Shown here piece after piece: positions 47,175-57,409 of a stretch of DNA of 64,000 nucleotides (within the stretch, counting starts at the first letter, position 1; each line of letters starts with the position of its first letter). The position numbers and the translations under genes were made by a program. Source of the DNA: Yamagishiella unicocca (Eukaryota; Chlorophyta; Chlorophyceae; Chlamydomonadales; Volvocaceae). The stretch covers positions 600,237-664,236 of the forward strand of contig BDSL01000054.1 of the NCBI GenBank assembly GCA_003116995.1, written 5' to 3'. The notes beneath the pieces are model-generated. The model was not told where the DNA came from. It made no database searches and saw nothing but the letters and a program-made list of their open reading frames with translations.

Positions 47175-47369
47175 GTGTCGCCTGCGCGTCTTGTAGGTCG
47201 AAGCGATGGTGGACGCTGGCGTAGGTCAGCGGCTCGCAAAGTCATGGTCAGGCAACTCCTCCGGCGACCAACCCAGAACCAGGAGCACATGGACACAGTG
47301 AAGGCACTTGTCGAAAAGGGTTTCGCTGTACCAGAAGACGTCACCGCGATCTTCGGACGTGAGTTTTAG
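47175..47369 (+). CDS. Unidentified small frame, copy 1 (64 aa, possible exon)
   Basis: Intact in both copies (second at 50,715-50,909). It contains RRPTQNQEHMDTVKALVEKG and FAVPEDVTAIFGREF. A TTGTAG acceptor at 47,197 and a GTGAGT donor at 47,360 suggest it is an internal exon rather than a free gene. No family recognised. Confidence 0.35.
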   Translation: MSPARLVGRSDGGRWRRSAARKVMVRQLLRRPTQNQEHMDTVKALVEKGFAVPEDVTAIFGREF

Positions 47370-47863
47370 GTACAATCGGAGCGTTGGGTAGGAACGGGCT
47401 CGTGACGTGGGGTAAACAGGTAAATTGGGAGGAGGCGACCTCTTCAGGGCATCTGCCGGTTAGACGTCTTAGTAGTGAGGACATGCGTGACGGCCTGCGG
47501 TGGTTGTCACCGCCGTCAGGCCACTAGCGGCGCCGGAAGTGTCGTCTCGTCACGAGAGCCTTGATACAGACCATGTTAACCAGGCCCAAATTCCCATGAC
47601 CTTCAGGTCGATATACCAAGGCGCCATTCAGCCGGGGGCTGGCCAGTGAACCCATGAGCGCCGTCCTCCAGGCGTTCAAGGGCATGCCCTCGCTGCCCCT
47701 GTCACAGCGTCTGCGGATCGCGAAGTTCGCAGCTCTGCGCGGCCTGAACCGACGAGGGACATCGTTGAGACGCTGGCGGTGAGGCTCTTGCGGGGGGGTG
47801 ACGGTCATGGCCTGATGATAACAATCCGGCATAGCCTCTTGAGTCAACCACCAAGACCCTACG

Positions 47864-49098
47864 TTGATACTGACTGCAGCCGCCTGTTCTGGCTCGGCGC
47901 CCGTACTGCAACCCCCACGCAGGAAGGACTGGAGCCCGTCCTTACCCTCGCTACGATCGCGAAACTGCCCCAAGGTCCCGAGGCTCCAGCGCCAATCGGC
48001 CAGATGCGCAGAAGCATCATCCAGTGTGCAGGGCAGGGTTGTGCAGCAGCGCGCAAAGCAGGGCAGCGGCAGTGAGTCAGAATCTGGCGGCGGCGTAGCA
48101 TCACGGAGGCGGCAACGCAGGGCGTCCAGTGGTGCAGCACCGTCAGCCGATGTCGATTACTTCTCGTTCGCATCGGACACGTTTGGCTACAGAGCGTTCG
48201 CACACAGCAACTCCTGTGTGCAGAACGCACTGGCTCATATGCGGTCTGGGGACCACAGGGTCAAACATGCAGCCGCGGTGTTGTATGAGCGACAAGGCGC
48301 ATCACACTTGTTCGAGGGGGAGCTACCGCGGCTCCCGTTCGGTCTGAAGCGGCTAGACCCGTTTCTGATCCGGTCAGAGGAGCAGTGCAAGATGGCCGGC
48401 GTGCGACCGACGCCGCCACGCCTGCCGCCCCGGTACCGACAGCCCGCGCCTGGCGCCTCGTGGCCACAGGCACAGGCGGCCGCAAGCGGCGGTGGTAGGG
48501 GCGGCGGTGACGGCAGTGGTGACGGCGGTGGTGGAGCGGGAACGTGTTTGTGAATCCGCCGTTCGGAGTGAGCGGCGGCCAGAGCTTGCAGGGACTTTTC
48601 TTCGAGCGGTGTGTGAGAGAGTTTAGTTCGGGAAGGATCAAGCAGGCAGTCCTGCTCTTGAAGGCAGGAGTGGGCTATCAATGGTTTAGGTCAGTCATGC
48701 GCTGGCCTGTATGCTTCCTGTGGGAGCGTCTTGCATTTGTTCAGCGACAAGAGGATGCTGCCGGAGCAGCGGGAGAGCTACAGTGGGGCGTGCGTGTGCA
48801 GAATCCGCATGGCAGCATTGTGCTGTACATGGGGCCGGACGCCCAGAGGTTGTGGACCTGTTCAGCACGGTCGGGTCAATTCCGGGCGCCAATGCATGGG
48901 CACACTGTGCGTCTTGTGGAGATGCCTAATAAAACGTACGCTCACATGCTGGCGGGGGGTGCAGCAAGGTACAAAGCCTTTCCTTTTCTCCGCTTCTGTG
49001 CGTTTGGTACTCATGCAGCGGTCGCCATAGAGTGTGGTCGGGTGGTCTGGGTGGGTGGCACCTCTGTAGGCGATTTCGGGAACGGTGTGTTACTTTGA
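47864..49098 (+). CDS. DNA N6-adenine methyltransferase (Dam-like, mobile-element type), copy 1, two overlapping frames
   Basis: Would transfer a methyl group from SAM to adenine N6 in DNA. The catalytic part is at 48,544-49,098: VFVNPPFGVSGGQ holds the NPPF/Y motif of amino-methyltransferases. KQAVLLLKAGVGYQWFRSVM, then CFLWERLAFV and NPHGSIVLYMG, follow the order of the phage/DIRS Dam family. The frame has no ATG before the motif. It overlaps by 10 nt the frame 47,864-48,553, which ends in a Gly-rich GGC/GGT tract, so the two parts need a -1 shift to join; both copies share this. The upstream frame reads DYFSFASDTFGYRAFAHSNS and may be the N-terminal SAM-binding half. TGTAA at 49,315 is a plausible poly(A) site. 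Such domains occur in DIRS retroelements; no RT or tyrosine recombinase is visible here. Confidence 0.65.
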
Positions 49099-49314
49099 CA
49101 ACATTACGTGCTGTCGTATCCAGCAGAAGCGAGGGTGTGCCAGCTAACCAGGCGCTGGCGGACCCGTACCGGCAGCTGTCTGGTGTCGGGTGGGCAGGTG
49201 CGAGAAGGTGGTGCTGGCGCGCTCGTGGATGGGCACCCCTAAGCAGTTCGGAGCACGTAACATCGCTGTGTGTTGCTAGGTCCGGTTTCGTGACGTGTGA
49301 AACACCGACGCATA

Positions 49315-49319
49315 TGTAA
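49315..49319 (+). terminator. TGTAA polyadenylation signal, methyltransferase copy 1
   Basis: About 215 bp after the methyltransferase stop, on the same strand; repeated at 52,854-52,858 in copy 2. Confidence 0.45.
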
Positions 49320-49326
49320 CTTGATA

Positions 49327-49384
49327 ATTACAGCTATAGGATCCCTTTGTTTTCTTTACAGCTATAGGATCCCTTTGTTTTCTA
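49327..49384. repeat. 28-nt direct repeat, two copies (also at 52,866-52,923)
   Basis: TTACAGCTATAGGATCCCTT TGTTTTCT appears twice head to tail, just before the middle minisatellite, in both units. Confidence 0.92.
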
Positions 49385-49464
49385 GTCGCTTCACCAGCCT
49401 TGTTCGAGCGTCGGTCAGCGTCGGTCAGCCTAGTCCATGCCGTCATCAGCTTAATCAACGACGT

Positions 49465-49910
49465 TGCCAAGCCAATCCGTGGCCACCGCAGCCTAATCCG
49501 TGGCCACCGCAGCCTAATCCGGGGCCACTGCAACCTAATCCGGGCCCACTGCAGCCTAATCCGGGGCCACTGCAACCTAATCCGTGGCCACTGCAACCTA
49601 ATCCGGGCCCGCCGCAACCTAATCCGTGGCCACTTCAACCTAATCCGTGGCCACTGCAACCTAATCCGTGGCAGTGTCAGCCTAATCCGTGGCCACTGCA
49701 ACCTAATCCGTGGCAGTGTCGGCCTAATCCGTGGCCACCGCAACCTAATCCGTGGTCACTGCAACCTAATCCGTGGCAGTGTCAGCCTAATCCGTGGCCA
49801 CTGCAACCTAATCCGTGGCAGTGTCAGCCTAATCCGTGGCCACCGCAGCCTAATCCGTGGCCACTGCAACCTAATCCGTGGCAGTGTCAGCCTAATCCGT
49901 GGCCACAGCA
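49465..49910. repeat. 21-nt minisatellite, middle array at the duplication junction
   Basis: Same units as at 46,058, with extra CCTAATCCGGGGCCACTGCA variants. It carries the junction between the two 3.54 kb copies. Confidence 0.95.
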
Positions 49911-50714
49911 ACACAAGCGGAGAGGCTGTGCTTCTCGACACCGCGCGCAGCGAAGGGGTCCACCCAACAGGATGTGCGCCACTGGATCACACCCACAGAG
50001 GGCGTGTCCTTAGCCAAGAATGTTGTGCACGTTCCACAATACTGATAGCAGGGCCTGTCGCTTTTAAATTCTGGACTATATTCTGCACGCAATGTCTGCT
50101 TCGTTTGCCGCCTCAGCCTAAAATGCCAACGCGTTCGACGTACGTCGGTGGTAAGCAGTGATAGAGGAACTGGTCATCTATTATATATATTATGGTGTCT
50201 TTCTTCTTGCACGCAATGTCAGCCGCAAGGGCCTTGTTGAGGTGGTTCCGTACCATCCCTTGCCCTCGTCCTATCACTGGTATCACATAACAAGACCTCG
50301 CTCTTTGTATGACAAGGTTGTTTATAGACCCAGCATACTTACAATTACACTAACAACGTGGCGTTGACAACCAACGGCGACAGTGTGCACCGCGTAGTGT
50401 CACCTCCGTTTCCTCCCTGCGACGTTCTTTGGAGTCGAAGAACAAGCAAAGTAGCGTCGAAATTCGTCAATCGTCGTCACACTAGATACGCGCGTCCAAT
50501 GACGGACAGAGATACCGGCGTGACCGGGACCGGCGGAGGACGCTTCAGTGGGATCCCGGACTCGGACACTACTAGCGAGGTAGGCCTGATTGTATCCTTG
50601 GCGCTGGACGACGCGAAGCAGAGTATGATCCAGGTGGATCATACTCACGGGCTCACCGTGAAGACTGGCAAATCTGTATATAAAAAATGCTTTCAATAAT
50701 TTTACATTGTCACG

Positions 50715-50909
50715 GTGTCGCCTGCGCGTCTTGTAGGTCGAAGCGATGGTGGACGCTGGCGTAGGTCAGCGGCTCGCAAAGTCATGGTCAGGCAACTCCT
50801 CCGGCGACCAACCCAGAACCAGGAGCACATGGACACAGTGAAGGCACTTGTCGAAAAGGGTTTCGCTGTACCAGAAGACGTCACCGCGATCTTCGGACGT
50901 GAGTTTTAG
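50715..50909 (+). CDS. Unidentified small frame, copy 2
   Basis: Identical to 47,175-47,369 in the second copy of the tandem unit. Confidence 0.35.
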   Translation: MSPARLVGRSDGGRWRRSAARKVMVRQLLRRPTQNQEHMDTVKALVEKGFAVPEDVTAIFGREF

Positions 50910-51402
50910 GTACAATCGGAGCGTTGGGTAGGAACGGGCTCGTGACGTGGGGTAAACAGGTAAATTGGGAGGAGGCGACCTCTTCAGGGCATCTGCCGGT
51001 TAGACGTCTTAGTAGTGAGGACATGCGTGACGGCCTGCGGTGGTTGTCACCGCCGTCAGGCCACTAGCGGCGCCGGAAGTGTCGTCTCGTCACGAGAGCC
51101 TTGATACAGACCATGTTAACCAGGCCCAAATTCCCATGACCTTCAGGTCGATATACCAAGGCGCCATTCAGCCGGGGGCTGGCCAGTGAACCCATGAGCG
51201 CCGTCCTCCAGGCGTTCAAGGGCATGCCCTCGCTGCCCCTGTCACAGCGTCTGCGGATCGCGAAGTTCGCAGCTCTGCGCGGCCTGAACCGACGAGGGAC
51301 ATCGTTGAGACGCTGGCGGTGAGGCTCTTGCGGGGGGTGACGGTCATGGCCTGATGATAACAATCCGGCATAGCCTCTTGAGTCAACCACCAAGACCCTA
51401 CG

Positions 51403-52637
51403 TTGATACTGACTGCAGCCGCCTGTTCTGGCTCGGCGCCCGTACTGCAACCCCCACGCAGGAAGGACTGGAGCCCGTCCTTACCCTCGCTACGATCGCG
51501 AAACTGCCCCAAGGTCCCGAGGCTCCAGCGCCAATCGGCCAGATGCGCAGAAGCATCATCCAGTGTGCAGGGCAGGGTTGTGCAGCAGCGCGCAAAGCAG
51601 GGCAGCGGCAGTGAGTCAGAATCTGGCGGCGGCGTAGCATCACGGAGGCGGCAACGCAGGGCGTCCAGTGGTGCAGCACCGTCAGCCGATGTCGATTACT
51701 TCTCGTTCGCATCGGACACGTTTGGCTACAGAGCGTTCGCACACAGCAACTCCTGTGTGCAGAACGCACTGGCTCATATGCGGTCTGGGGACCACAGGGT
51801 CAAACATGCAGCCGCGGTGTTGTATGAGCGACAAGGCGCATCACACTTGTTCGAGGGGGAGCTACCGCGGCTCCCGTTCGGTCTGAAGCGGCTAGACCCG
51901 TTTCTGATCCGGTCAGAGGAGCAGTGCAAGATGGCCGGCGTGCGACCGACGCCGCCACGCCTGCCGCCCCGGTACCGACAGCCCGCGCCTGGCGCCTCGT
52001 GGCCACAGGCACAGGCGGCCGCAAGCGGCGGTGGTAGGGGCGGCGGTGACGGCAGTGGTGACGGCGGTGGTGGAGCGGGAACGTGTTTGTGAATCCGCCG
52101 TTCGGAGTGAGCGGCGGCCAGAGCTTGCAGGGACTTTTCTTCGAGCGGTGTGTGAGAGAGTTTAGTTCGGGAAGGATCAAGCAGGCAGTCCTGCTCTTGA
52201 AGGCAGGAGTGGGCTATCAATGGTTTAGGTCAGTCATGCGCTGGCCTGTATGCTTCCTGTGGGAGCGTCTTGCATTTGTTCAGCGACAAGAGGATGCTGC
52301 CGGAGCAGCGGGAGAGCTACAGTGGGGCGTGCGTGTGCAGAATCCGCATGGCAGCATTGTGCTGTACATGGGGCCGGACGCCCAGAGGTTGTGGACCTGT
52401 TCAGCACGGTCGGGTCAATTCCGGGCGCCAATGCATGGGCACACTGTGCGTCTTGTGGAGATGCCTAATAAAACGTACGCTCACATGCTGGCGGGGGGTG
52501 CAGCAAGGTACAAAGCCTTTCCTTTTCTCCGCTTCTGTGCGTTTGGTACTCATGCAGCGGTCGCCATAGAGTGTGGTCGGGTGGTCTGGGTGGGTGGCAC
52601 CTCTGTAGGCGATTTCGGGAACGGTGTGTTACTTTGA
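51403..52637 (+). CDS. DNA N6-adenine methyltransferase (Dam-like), copy 2, two overlapping frames
   Basis: Identical protein content to copy 1: the upstream frame is 51,403-52,092 and the NPPF-bearing frame 52,083-52,637. It has the same 10-nt overlap and the same need for a frame change, and TGTAA at 52,854. Confidence 0.65.
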
Positions 52638-53009
52638 CAACATTACGTGCTGTCGTATCCAGCAGAAGCGAGGGTGTGCCAGCTAACCAGGCGCTGGCGG
52701 ACCCGTACCGGCAGCTGTCTGGTGTCGGGTGGGCAGGTGCGAGAAGGTGGTGCTGGCGCGCTCGTGGATGGGCACCCCTAAGCAGTTCGGAGCACGTAAC
52801 ATCGCTGTGTGTTGCTAGGTCCGGTTTCGTGACGTGTGAAACACCGACGCATATGTAACTTGATAATTACAGCTATAGGATCCCTTTGTTTTCTTTACAG
52901 CTATAGGATCCCTTTGTTTTCTAGTCGCTTCACCAGCCTTGTTCGAGCGTCGGTCAGCGTCGGTCAGCCTAGTCCATGCCGTCATCAGCTTAATCAACGA
53001 CGTTGCCAA

Positions 53010-53265
53010 GCCAATCCGTGGCCACCGCAGCCTAATCCGTGGCCACCGCAGCCTAATCCGGGGCCACTGCAACCTAATCCGGGCCCACTGCAGCCTAATC
53101 CGGGGCCACTGCAACCTAATCCGTGGCCACTGCAACCTAATCCGGGCCCGCCGCAACCTAATCCGTGGCCACTTCAACCTAATCCGTGGCCACTGCAACC
53201 TAATCCGTGGCCACTGCAACCCAATCCGTGGCCACTGCAACCCAATCCGAGGCCAACCGCATCCT
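53010..53265. repeat. 21-nt minisatellite, right array
   Basis: Matches the middle array up to about 53,215, then continues with CCACTGCAACCCAATCCGTG variants and ends. Confidence 0.95.
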
Positions 53266-53363
53266 AATCCATGACGCCTCTAACCTAATCCTGTGTCACC
53301 GCATCTTAATCCAAGCTCTCGGCATCCATATACCGTGAGCGGCCCGTTACCCCAATCCGCCTA

Positions 53364-53378
53364 GGTTGCCATCCCTCC
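53364..53378 (-). repeat. Right copy of 15-bp inverted repeat
   Basis: GGTTGCCATCCCTCC, reverse complement of 45,997-46,011. It lies 13 bp before the ALG14-like exon. Confidence 0.75.
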
Positions 53379-53391
53379 TGTGCGGCTGCAG

Positions 53392-53531
53392 GCGGCCACA
53401 CCACCGAGATGCTGATGCTCATGGACAGCATGGACCGGGCGCGCTACAGCCCGCGCACATACGTAGTCGCCGCAACGGACGCCATGAGCGGCACCAAAGC
53501 CCTGGCGCGGGAGCGCCTGTGGCAGAAGACG
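53392..53531 (+). CDS. ALG14: ALG14-like exon (UDP-GlcNAc transferase subunit), isolated
   Basis: ALG14 is the ER-membrane anchor of the ALG13/14 enzyme that adds the second GlcNAc to dolichol-PP-GlcNAc in N-glycan synthesis. After CTGCAG the frame reads GGHTTEMLMLMDSM, then RYSPRTYVVAATDAMS and KALARERLW. This matches the family's GSGGHTxEM and YSPRxYVIAxTDxMS segments. A GTGCGG donor may end it at 53,531. The preceding exon (transmembrane segment) and the following exons (the NGPGTCVP and VYVES region) were not found: the tandem methyltransferase block lies upstream and a LINE starts ~200 bp downstream. It may be a broken gene or a captured fragment. Confidence 0.65.
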
Positions 53532-53739
53532 GTGCGGCCTGGCCGGAAAGGGCGCAAGGGGACCGGCCGCTTCGGTGCTGGTACGGCATCGACAGCGGGC
53601 AGCGCTGATGACGTGTTTTTTTTTGGTACCTTTGGGGCTTCCGAAGGTACCAAAGGTACCAATCGGGAAGCTCAAGGGGTGAGGTAGGGAGCACAAATCC
53701 GTCCTTTTTTTTATGTTGGAAAATTCCCTATAAAAGCGC

Positions 53740-55111
53740 TGTCGTGCTTGCCTCCCCTGTCGGTCGTGGCCCCGCCGTTGTCGGGGGCGTGGGTGTACAA
53801 CGCCCCGCTGTGGGGCAATCCGGCGGTCGGTCAGCCGGGCCGGTCGTTGGAGCTCGATTTCCCCGATTTGTTGGCGCTCCCTGCCTTGGACACGGTTGGG
53901 ATGCTGGTGGCCGTTCATGACGCGCTGGCGGTCGTCCGGATCCTGCTGGCGGTTGGGGACGGCAGTGCTCCCACCCCGGCGGAGTTGCGGGACTCCGTGG
54001 ATGCCTATGAACGGGTCGTGTGGCGTAAGCTGCTCAAGTGGGGGCCTTGGCGGCACCTGCCTCGGCCCCTCCCGGGGCCCCCCAGCCCCCTGGCCGTGGC
54101 GGAGCGGGTGGCTGCCGCAGTGGCGCTGTTGCCGGCTGGGTGGCTGGACGCGAGTCGCGCTGTTCTCCTTCGGCGCTGTGGTGCTGCGGACGCTCCACCG
54201 CAGGCGGACGCTTTGCTGCAGATTGCGCAAGGGCTCGGGTGGGCGGGACCCGGCTCTCCCCCCGTGCTGCTCTCCGCCTTGACGGTGAAGGCCGCTACCC
54301 GGATGCAGCTGCGGCCGCACCTTGACTCGTTGCGGCATCATCATTTGTTGTTTGCTCGGGAGGCGGGCGTTCTGCCACCTGAGGAGGTGTCGGCCCTCGA
54401 GGGCCTGTCGTGCTGTGCTGGCGCGCCTCTGGTGGGAGAACTGTCATAAGGAAGCGCTGTGGCGGATCGCCGTCAACGGGTGCTGGGCGTTCCCGATGCA
54501 TGCGGCCATGCTGGCCCAGGGGGACGCCGCGGCCCGATGCCACGCGTGTGGCGCGTGCATGCGGGGGGGGGGGCAGGCGGCATTATTTCTAGGACTGCGT
54601 ACTGGCGCAGTCATTGCGCGAGGATATGGAGTTGTGTCTTGGCGCGTCCGTGGGGGCCTTGGACGCGGCGTTTGACCGCCCCGCGCCGTGGCTCGTGCGG
54701 CCCCCCACTGGCATGGCTGGGCCGGTGTGGGATGCCGTATGCTTGGCCGCTGTCGCCGCTCTGGATCTGGGCCGGCAGCGGGCGGTCATGGCGGGTCGGG
54801 AGGCTGCTGGCGGTGCTCTGACGCCACGTGCTGCTGGCGGTGCTCTGACGCCACGTGCTGCTTCGGCCCTCGGGGTTGCTGTGGTGGCGGATTTCTGGGG
54901 TCGCCTGCAGTCGTTTGCCTGCCTGGGTCACGTGTCCACCATCGGCCGCCCCCCGGGCGTGTTCGCGGCAGTGTGCATGCCGCGGTACGTGTCATCGCTC
55001 GCGTTAATGGTGCCGCTGCCGGCTGCGGTTGTGCTGGCGGGGGCAGGCGCATGGCTGACGCGCTGCTATGGATTCACGGCAAAAATTGCACGCACATGGA
55101 CGTCAAGGTAG
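53740..55111 (+). mobile_element. 5'-truncated, frameshifted L1-type LINE (region after RT)
   Basis: Frame 53,748-54,449 reads SGAWVYNAPLWGNP, LALPALDTVGMLVAVHDAL, YERVVWRKLLKWG and WLDASRAVLLRRCG, as in Chlamydomonas L1 proteins. A frame change then gives the zinc-binding region (LWWENCHKEALWRIAVNG, CHACGACM). Frame 54,614-55,111 gives the C-terminus (WDAVCLAAVAALDLGRQRAV, VVADFWGRLQSFACLG). The RT itself is missing. A 27-nt direct repeat lies at 54,803-54,858. It is a different copy from the LINE at 39-42 kb. Confidence 0.8.
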
Positions 55112-55244
55112 GATCGTCGAGAGGGAAGACTGGCGTTGATGCGAATCCTGCTTGACGGCTGTCTTCAAGGTGATTTGCACACGTAGTTCTTTGCCAGGTG
55201 GCCTGCCACCGTTGCTCCTTGCCACGTCTCCCTGGACAGGCGGA

Positions 55245-56530
55245 CAACATATTCGTGGACTCCAAAGGCAGGTAATGGTACAGGCCTGTGGAGTGGCTCG
55301 CGCATGGTCGGGTACACCTGGTGTCCGTGACAGCCGAAGACTGCTGTGGGGCATGGCATGCATGCCAAACAACTTGGTTGGACTATCGGAAACCTATGGA
55401 CGCAGGGGGTAGGGGGGGGGACCAAAGCAGCCCGCATCGATTAACTCTCCCACCTAGCACAGGACCCAGCTAGTGATATACCGTGTCGTACATCATACTG
55501 ACAGATCAGGACGTGGGTACGGCAGGTCAGCCCGTGAGAGTCCCTCCAGGACCCGCCCTGCAGAATGGCAGCATCGCCTGCCCGGTGCCCCCCCAGCTCG
55601 CCACCTTCACCAACTGGGCCCTGTGCGGCGGTGTGCCCGAGGGACTCAACCCTCGCAGCTTGAGGTACGGCACATGTACGGCATATGTACGACCACCGCA
55701 CCCCGGAGCGCCTGAGGCGGGCGGGAAGGTCCGGGTGGGCCTGCAGCTGTACTGCATTTCCGCTGCCCTGACCCCTCGAATTTGACCCAGTTGGCCCCCG
55801 CCCTGCCCTGCCCCTAGGGGCGATACCCGCGTTGCTAACCGTGACTGCTAGACGCGTCTGATTGTAACTTATTTCCGTTGCCGCAACAGATCTGAGCTCA
55901 CCCACAACATCAACCTATGGGTGGCCAAGGCCAAAGGCATGTCGGGAAGCTGGAGGGGGTCAGCGGCATCCTGGACCCAGCCGACCCGCGGGACAAGTAC
56001 TTCCGTAAGACGGACCTGGGTGGCGCGGAAGAGAGGGCATTGCTTCCAGGCGCTTCCAGGCATTCGCATGCTTGCTTGCCTGCGCCCGTTCCGCGGCTGC
56101 TGCTGCTGCGCCCACTGCTGGCACCGTGTGGTGGGGGCACCGTGTAGCGCTGGTCCGGCTAAAAGGGGCGGCAGGCGGGGAGGGCAGGCGGGGGCGGAGC
56201 GAGGAGACGCAGTCGTCAGTCGTAGGGCTGGATAGAGGGAGAGGCAGATGAGGAGACAGTGCGGAGGAAGAGGGAGCGCCACGTGGCCCCATCGTGTGCA
56301 TCCTGTCTCGGAAGCTTCCACCCCCACCCCCACCTCCAAACCTACCATCTGTTCTATACGGTTTTTCTCGCATCCACGGGTCTTCCTTGCAACCCCCACC
56401 CCACCCAAGACCCCCCCACCCCGTCACCCCCACCCCGTCACCCCCACCCCGTCACCCCCTTGCAGAAACCAACAGCAGGGATCACGGAATGGGCAGTCGG
56501 GTTTGCGCCCACGTGGACGCTGAGTGGCAG
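55245..56530 (+). CDS. Unidentified exon series, probably a broken or partial gene
   Basis: Coding-like pieces with good splice sites: 55,249-55,270 (ADNIFVDSKG, donor GTAATG), ~55,497-55,664 (QDVGTAGQPVRVPPGPALQN, then FTNWALCGGVPEGLNPRSLR, donor GTACGG), 55,891-~56,010 (SELTHNINLWVAKAKG, or in another frame KLEGVSGILDPADPRDKYFR) and 56,466-56,530 (KPTAGITEWAVGFAPTWTLSG, donor GTACGG). Phases do not all close, and the third piece seems to change frame within the exon. The last exon is followed almost at once by a copia gag fragment. Family not recognised. Confidence 0.35.
56376..56397 (+). repeat. Dispersed repeat copy shared with kinase introns
   Basis: CCACGGGTCTTCCTTGCAAC, preceded by CTGTTCTATACGG. 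Same family as 30,836-30,893, 26 kb away. Tandem CACCCCGTCACCCC units follow. Confidence 0.7.
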
Positions 56531-56577
56531 GTACGGGGCCGGTCGTACATTATTTACGTCGTACGATGACAAAGCAC

Positions 56578-57085
56578 ACATCTTCTCTGCTCGGGGCCGA
56601 TGGGAGGAGTCGGAGATGCGGGTTCCCCTTCTGAGCGGCCTCCCTCAGCAGTACGACAACGTGGTGGACATTGCTGGCCATTTGCCGGATCGATCCCTCG
56701 CAGCGACCGAACGCTTGCTGGGGGATAAGGAGCAGACGCTGAAGATCAGGGCAGCCGTGGCCGGCATGGTCGGAGCCATCCATCCCGGCGGCGTCGCACG
56801 CATGAGTGGTGCCAGTGGCTCGATGGGTTCCGCCGGCGTTCCCCCTGGCGGTTGCCGTTATTGCGACACGCCGGGGCACTACGCGCGGGACTGCTATGTT
56901 CGTCGTGCTGACGAGAGTGTCGGTATCTACCGGAGCAACATTCATGTTCCTCCACGTGCCGACGACCACAGCAGCAGGAACAGCCGCAGTGGACAAGGCG
57001 GCAGCGGCGGACAAGGTGGGAGCGGAGGCGCCAGTTCTCGCGGCCGTGGATCTCGGCATGCTCGTCGGATGTGCGTTAGGGATGT
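56578..57085 (+). mobile_element. Copia-type gag fragment with CCHC zinc knuckle
   Basis: The frame reads WEESEMRVPLLSGLPQQYDN, then LPDRSLAATERLL, then CRYCDTPGHYARDC, a CX2CX4HX4C retroviral-type knuckle, and a Gly/Ser/Arg-rich tail. The first 134 bp (56,578-56,711) are identical to 61,067-61,200 in the copia element at 60.3 kb, after which the two diverge. Neither end of the element is present; the right end meets the LINE tail at 57,053. Confidence 0.75.
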
Positions 57086-57109
57086 AACTTGAAAGGTTAC
57101 ATCCCTAAC
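57075..57109. repeat. Perfect 14-bp inverted repeat at the LINE tail boundary
   Basis: GTTAGGGATGTAAC, loop TTGAAAG, GTTACATCCCTAAC. Repeated at 62,960-62,994. Each arm contains TGTAA or its complement. Confidence 0.92.
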
Positions 57110-57409
57110 AACGCCCATATTTCGCTGATGCGTTTCAGGCTGTGTGTTTGGGCTCATGAGGTGAACCGTCCGGGCGGCAGGCCGCGGGACGAGAGGTGGT
57201 GCAGAGTTTGTGGTAATCGTAGTTGTGTGGAGGTTCTACTGGAATGCCCTGAGTACGCGGAGGAAAGAGAGTTGCTGTGGCCCTCAGGTTTTCCGCCGCC
57301 TGGGACAACGATGGCGCACGTCATGGCGATGGGGAATCAGCGAGATCTAGCCCGTGTTATCCACGCTATCAGAATGCGGAAATCTTGCAAGATTGGGACT
57401 ACCACTTGA
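57089..57409 (+). pseudogene. C-terminal fragment of a non-LTR retrotransposon protein (RTE/Jockey-like)
   Basis: Reads LMRFRLCVWAHEVNRPGGR, then RWCRVCGNRSCVEVLLECPE, then YAEERELLW. This is the C-terminal RH..R.C..C....LLEC..Y...R zinc-like block that follows RT in RTE, Jockey and related LINEs. The RT is absent. Copy 2 at ~63,020-63,271 has 1-nt deletions that break the frame. Confidence 0.6.

Larger units (their letters stand above)
46101..49640 (+). repeat. 3,540-bp tandem duplication, copy 1
   Basis: Aligns base for base with the DNA 3,540 bp to the right (3,539 after 47,800). The only difference I found is one G in a G run: CGGGGGGGTGA here, CGGGGGGTGA in copy 2. It contains a minisatellite, small frames, a methyltransferase domain and a 28-nt direct repeat. 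Confidence 0.95.
49641..53215 (+). repeat. 3.54 kb tandem duplication, copy 2
   Basis: Near-identical to 46,101-49,640. Identity ends inside the right-hand minisatellite, at about 53,215. Confidence 0.95.

Noticed and set aside
55245..56530. Downstream exons of ALG14
   Set aside because: None of the pieces contains the conserved NGPGT or VYVES segments of ALG14.
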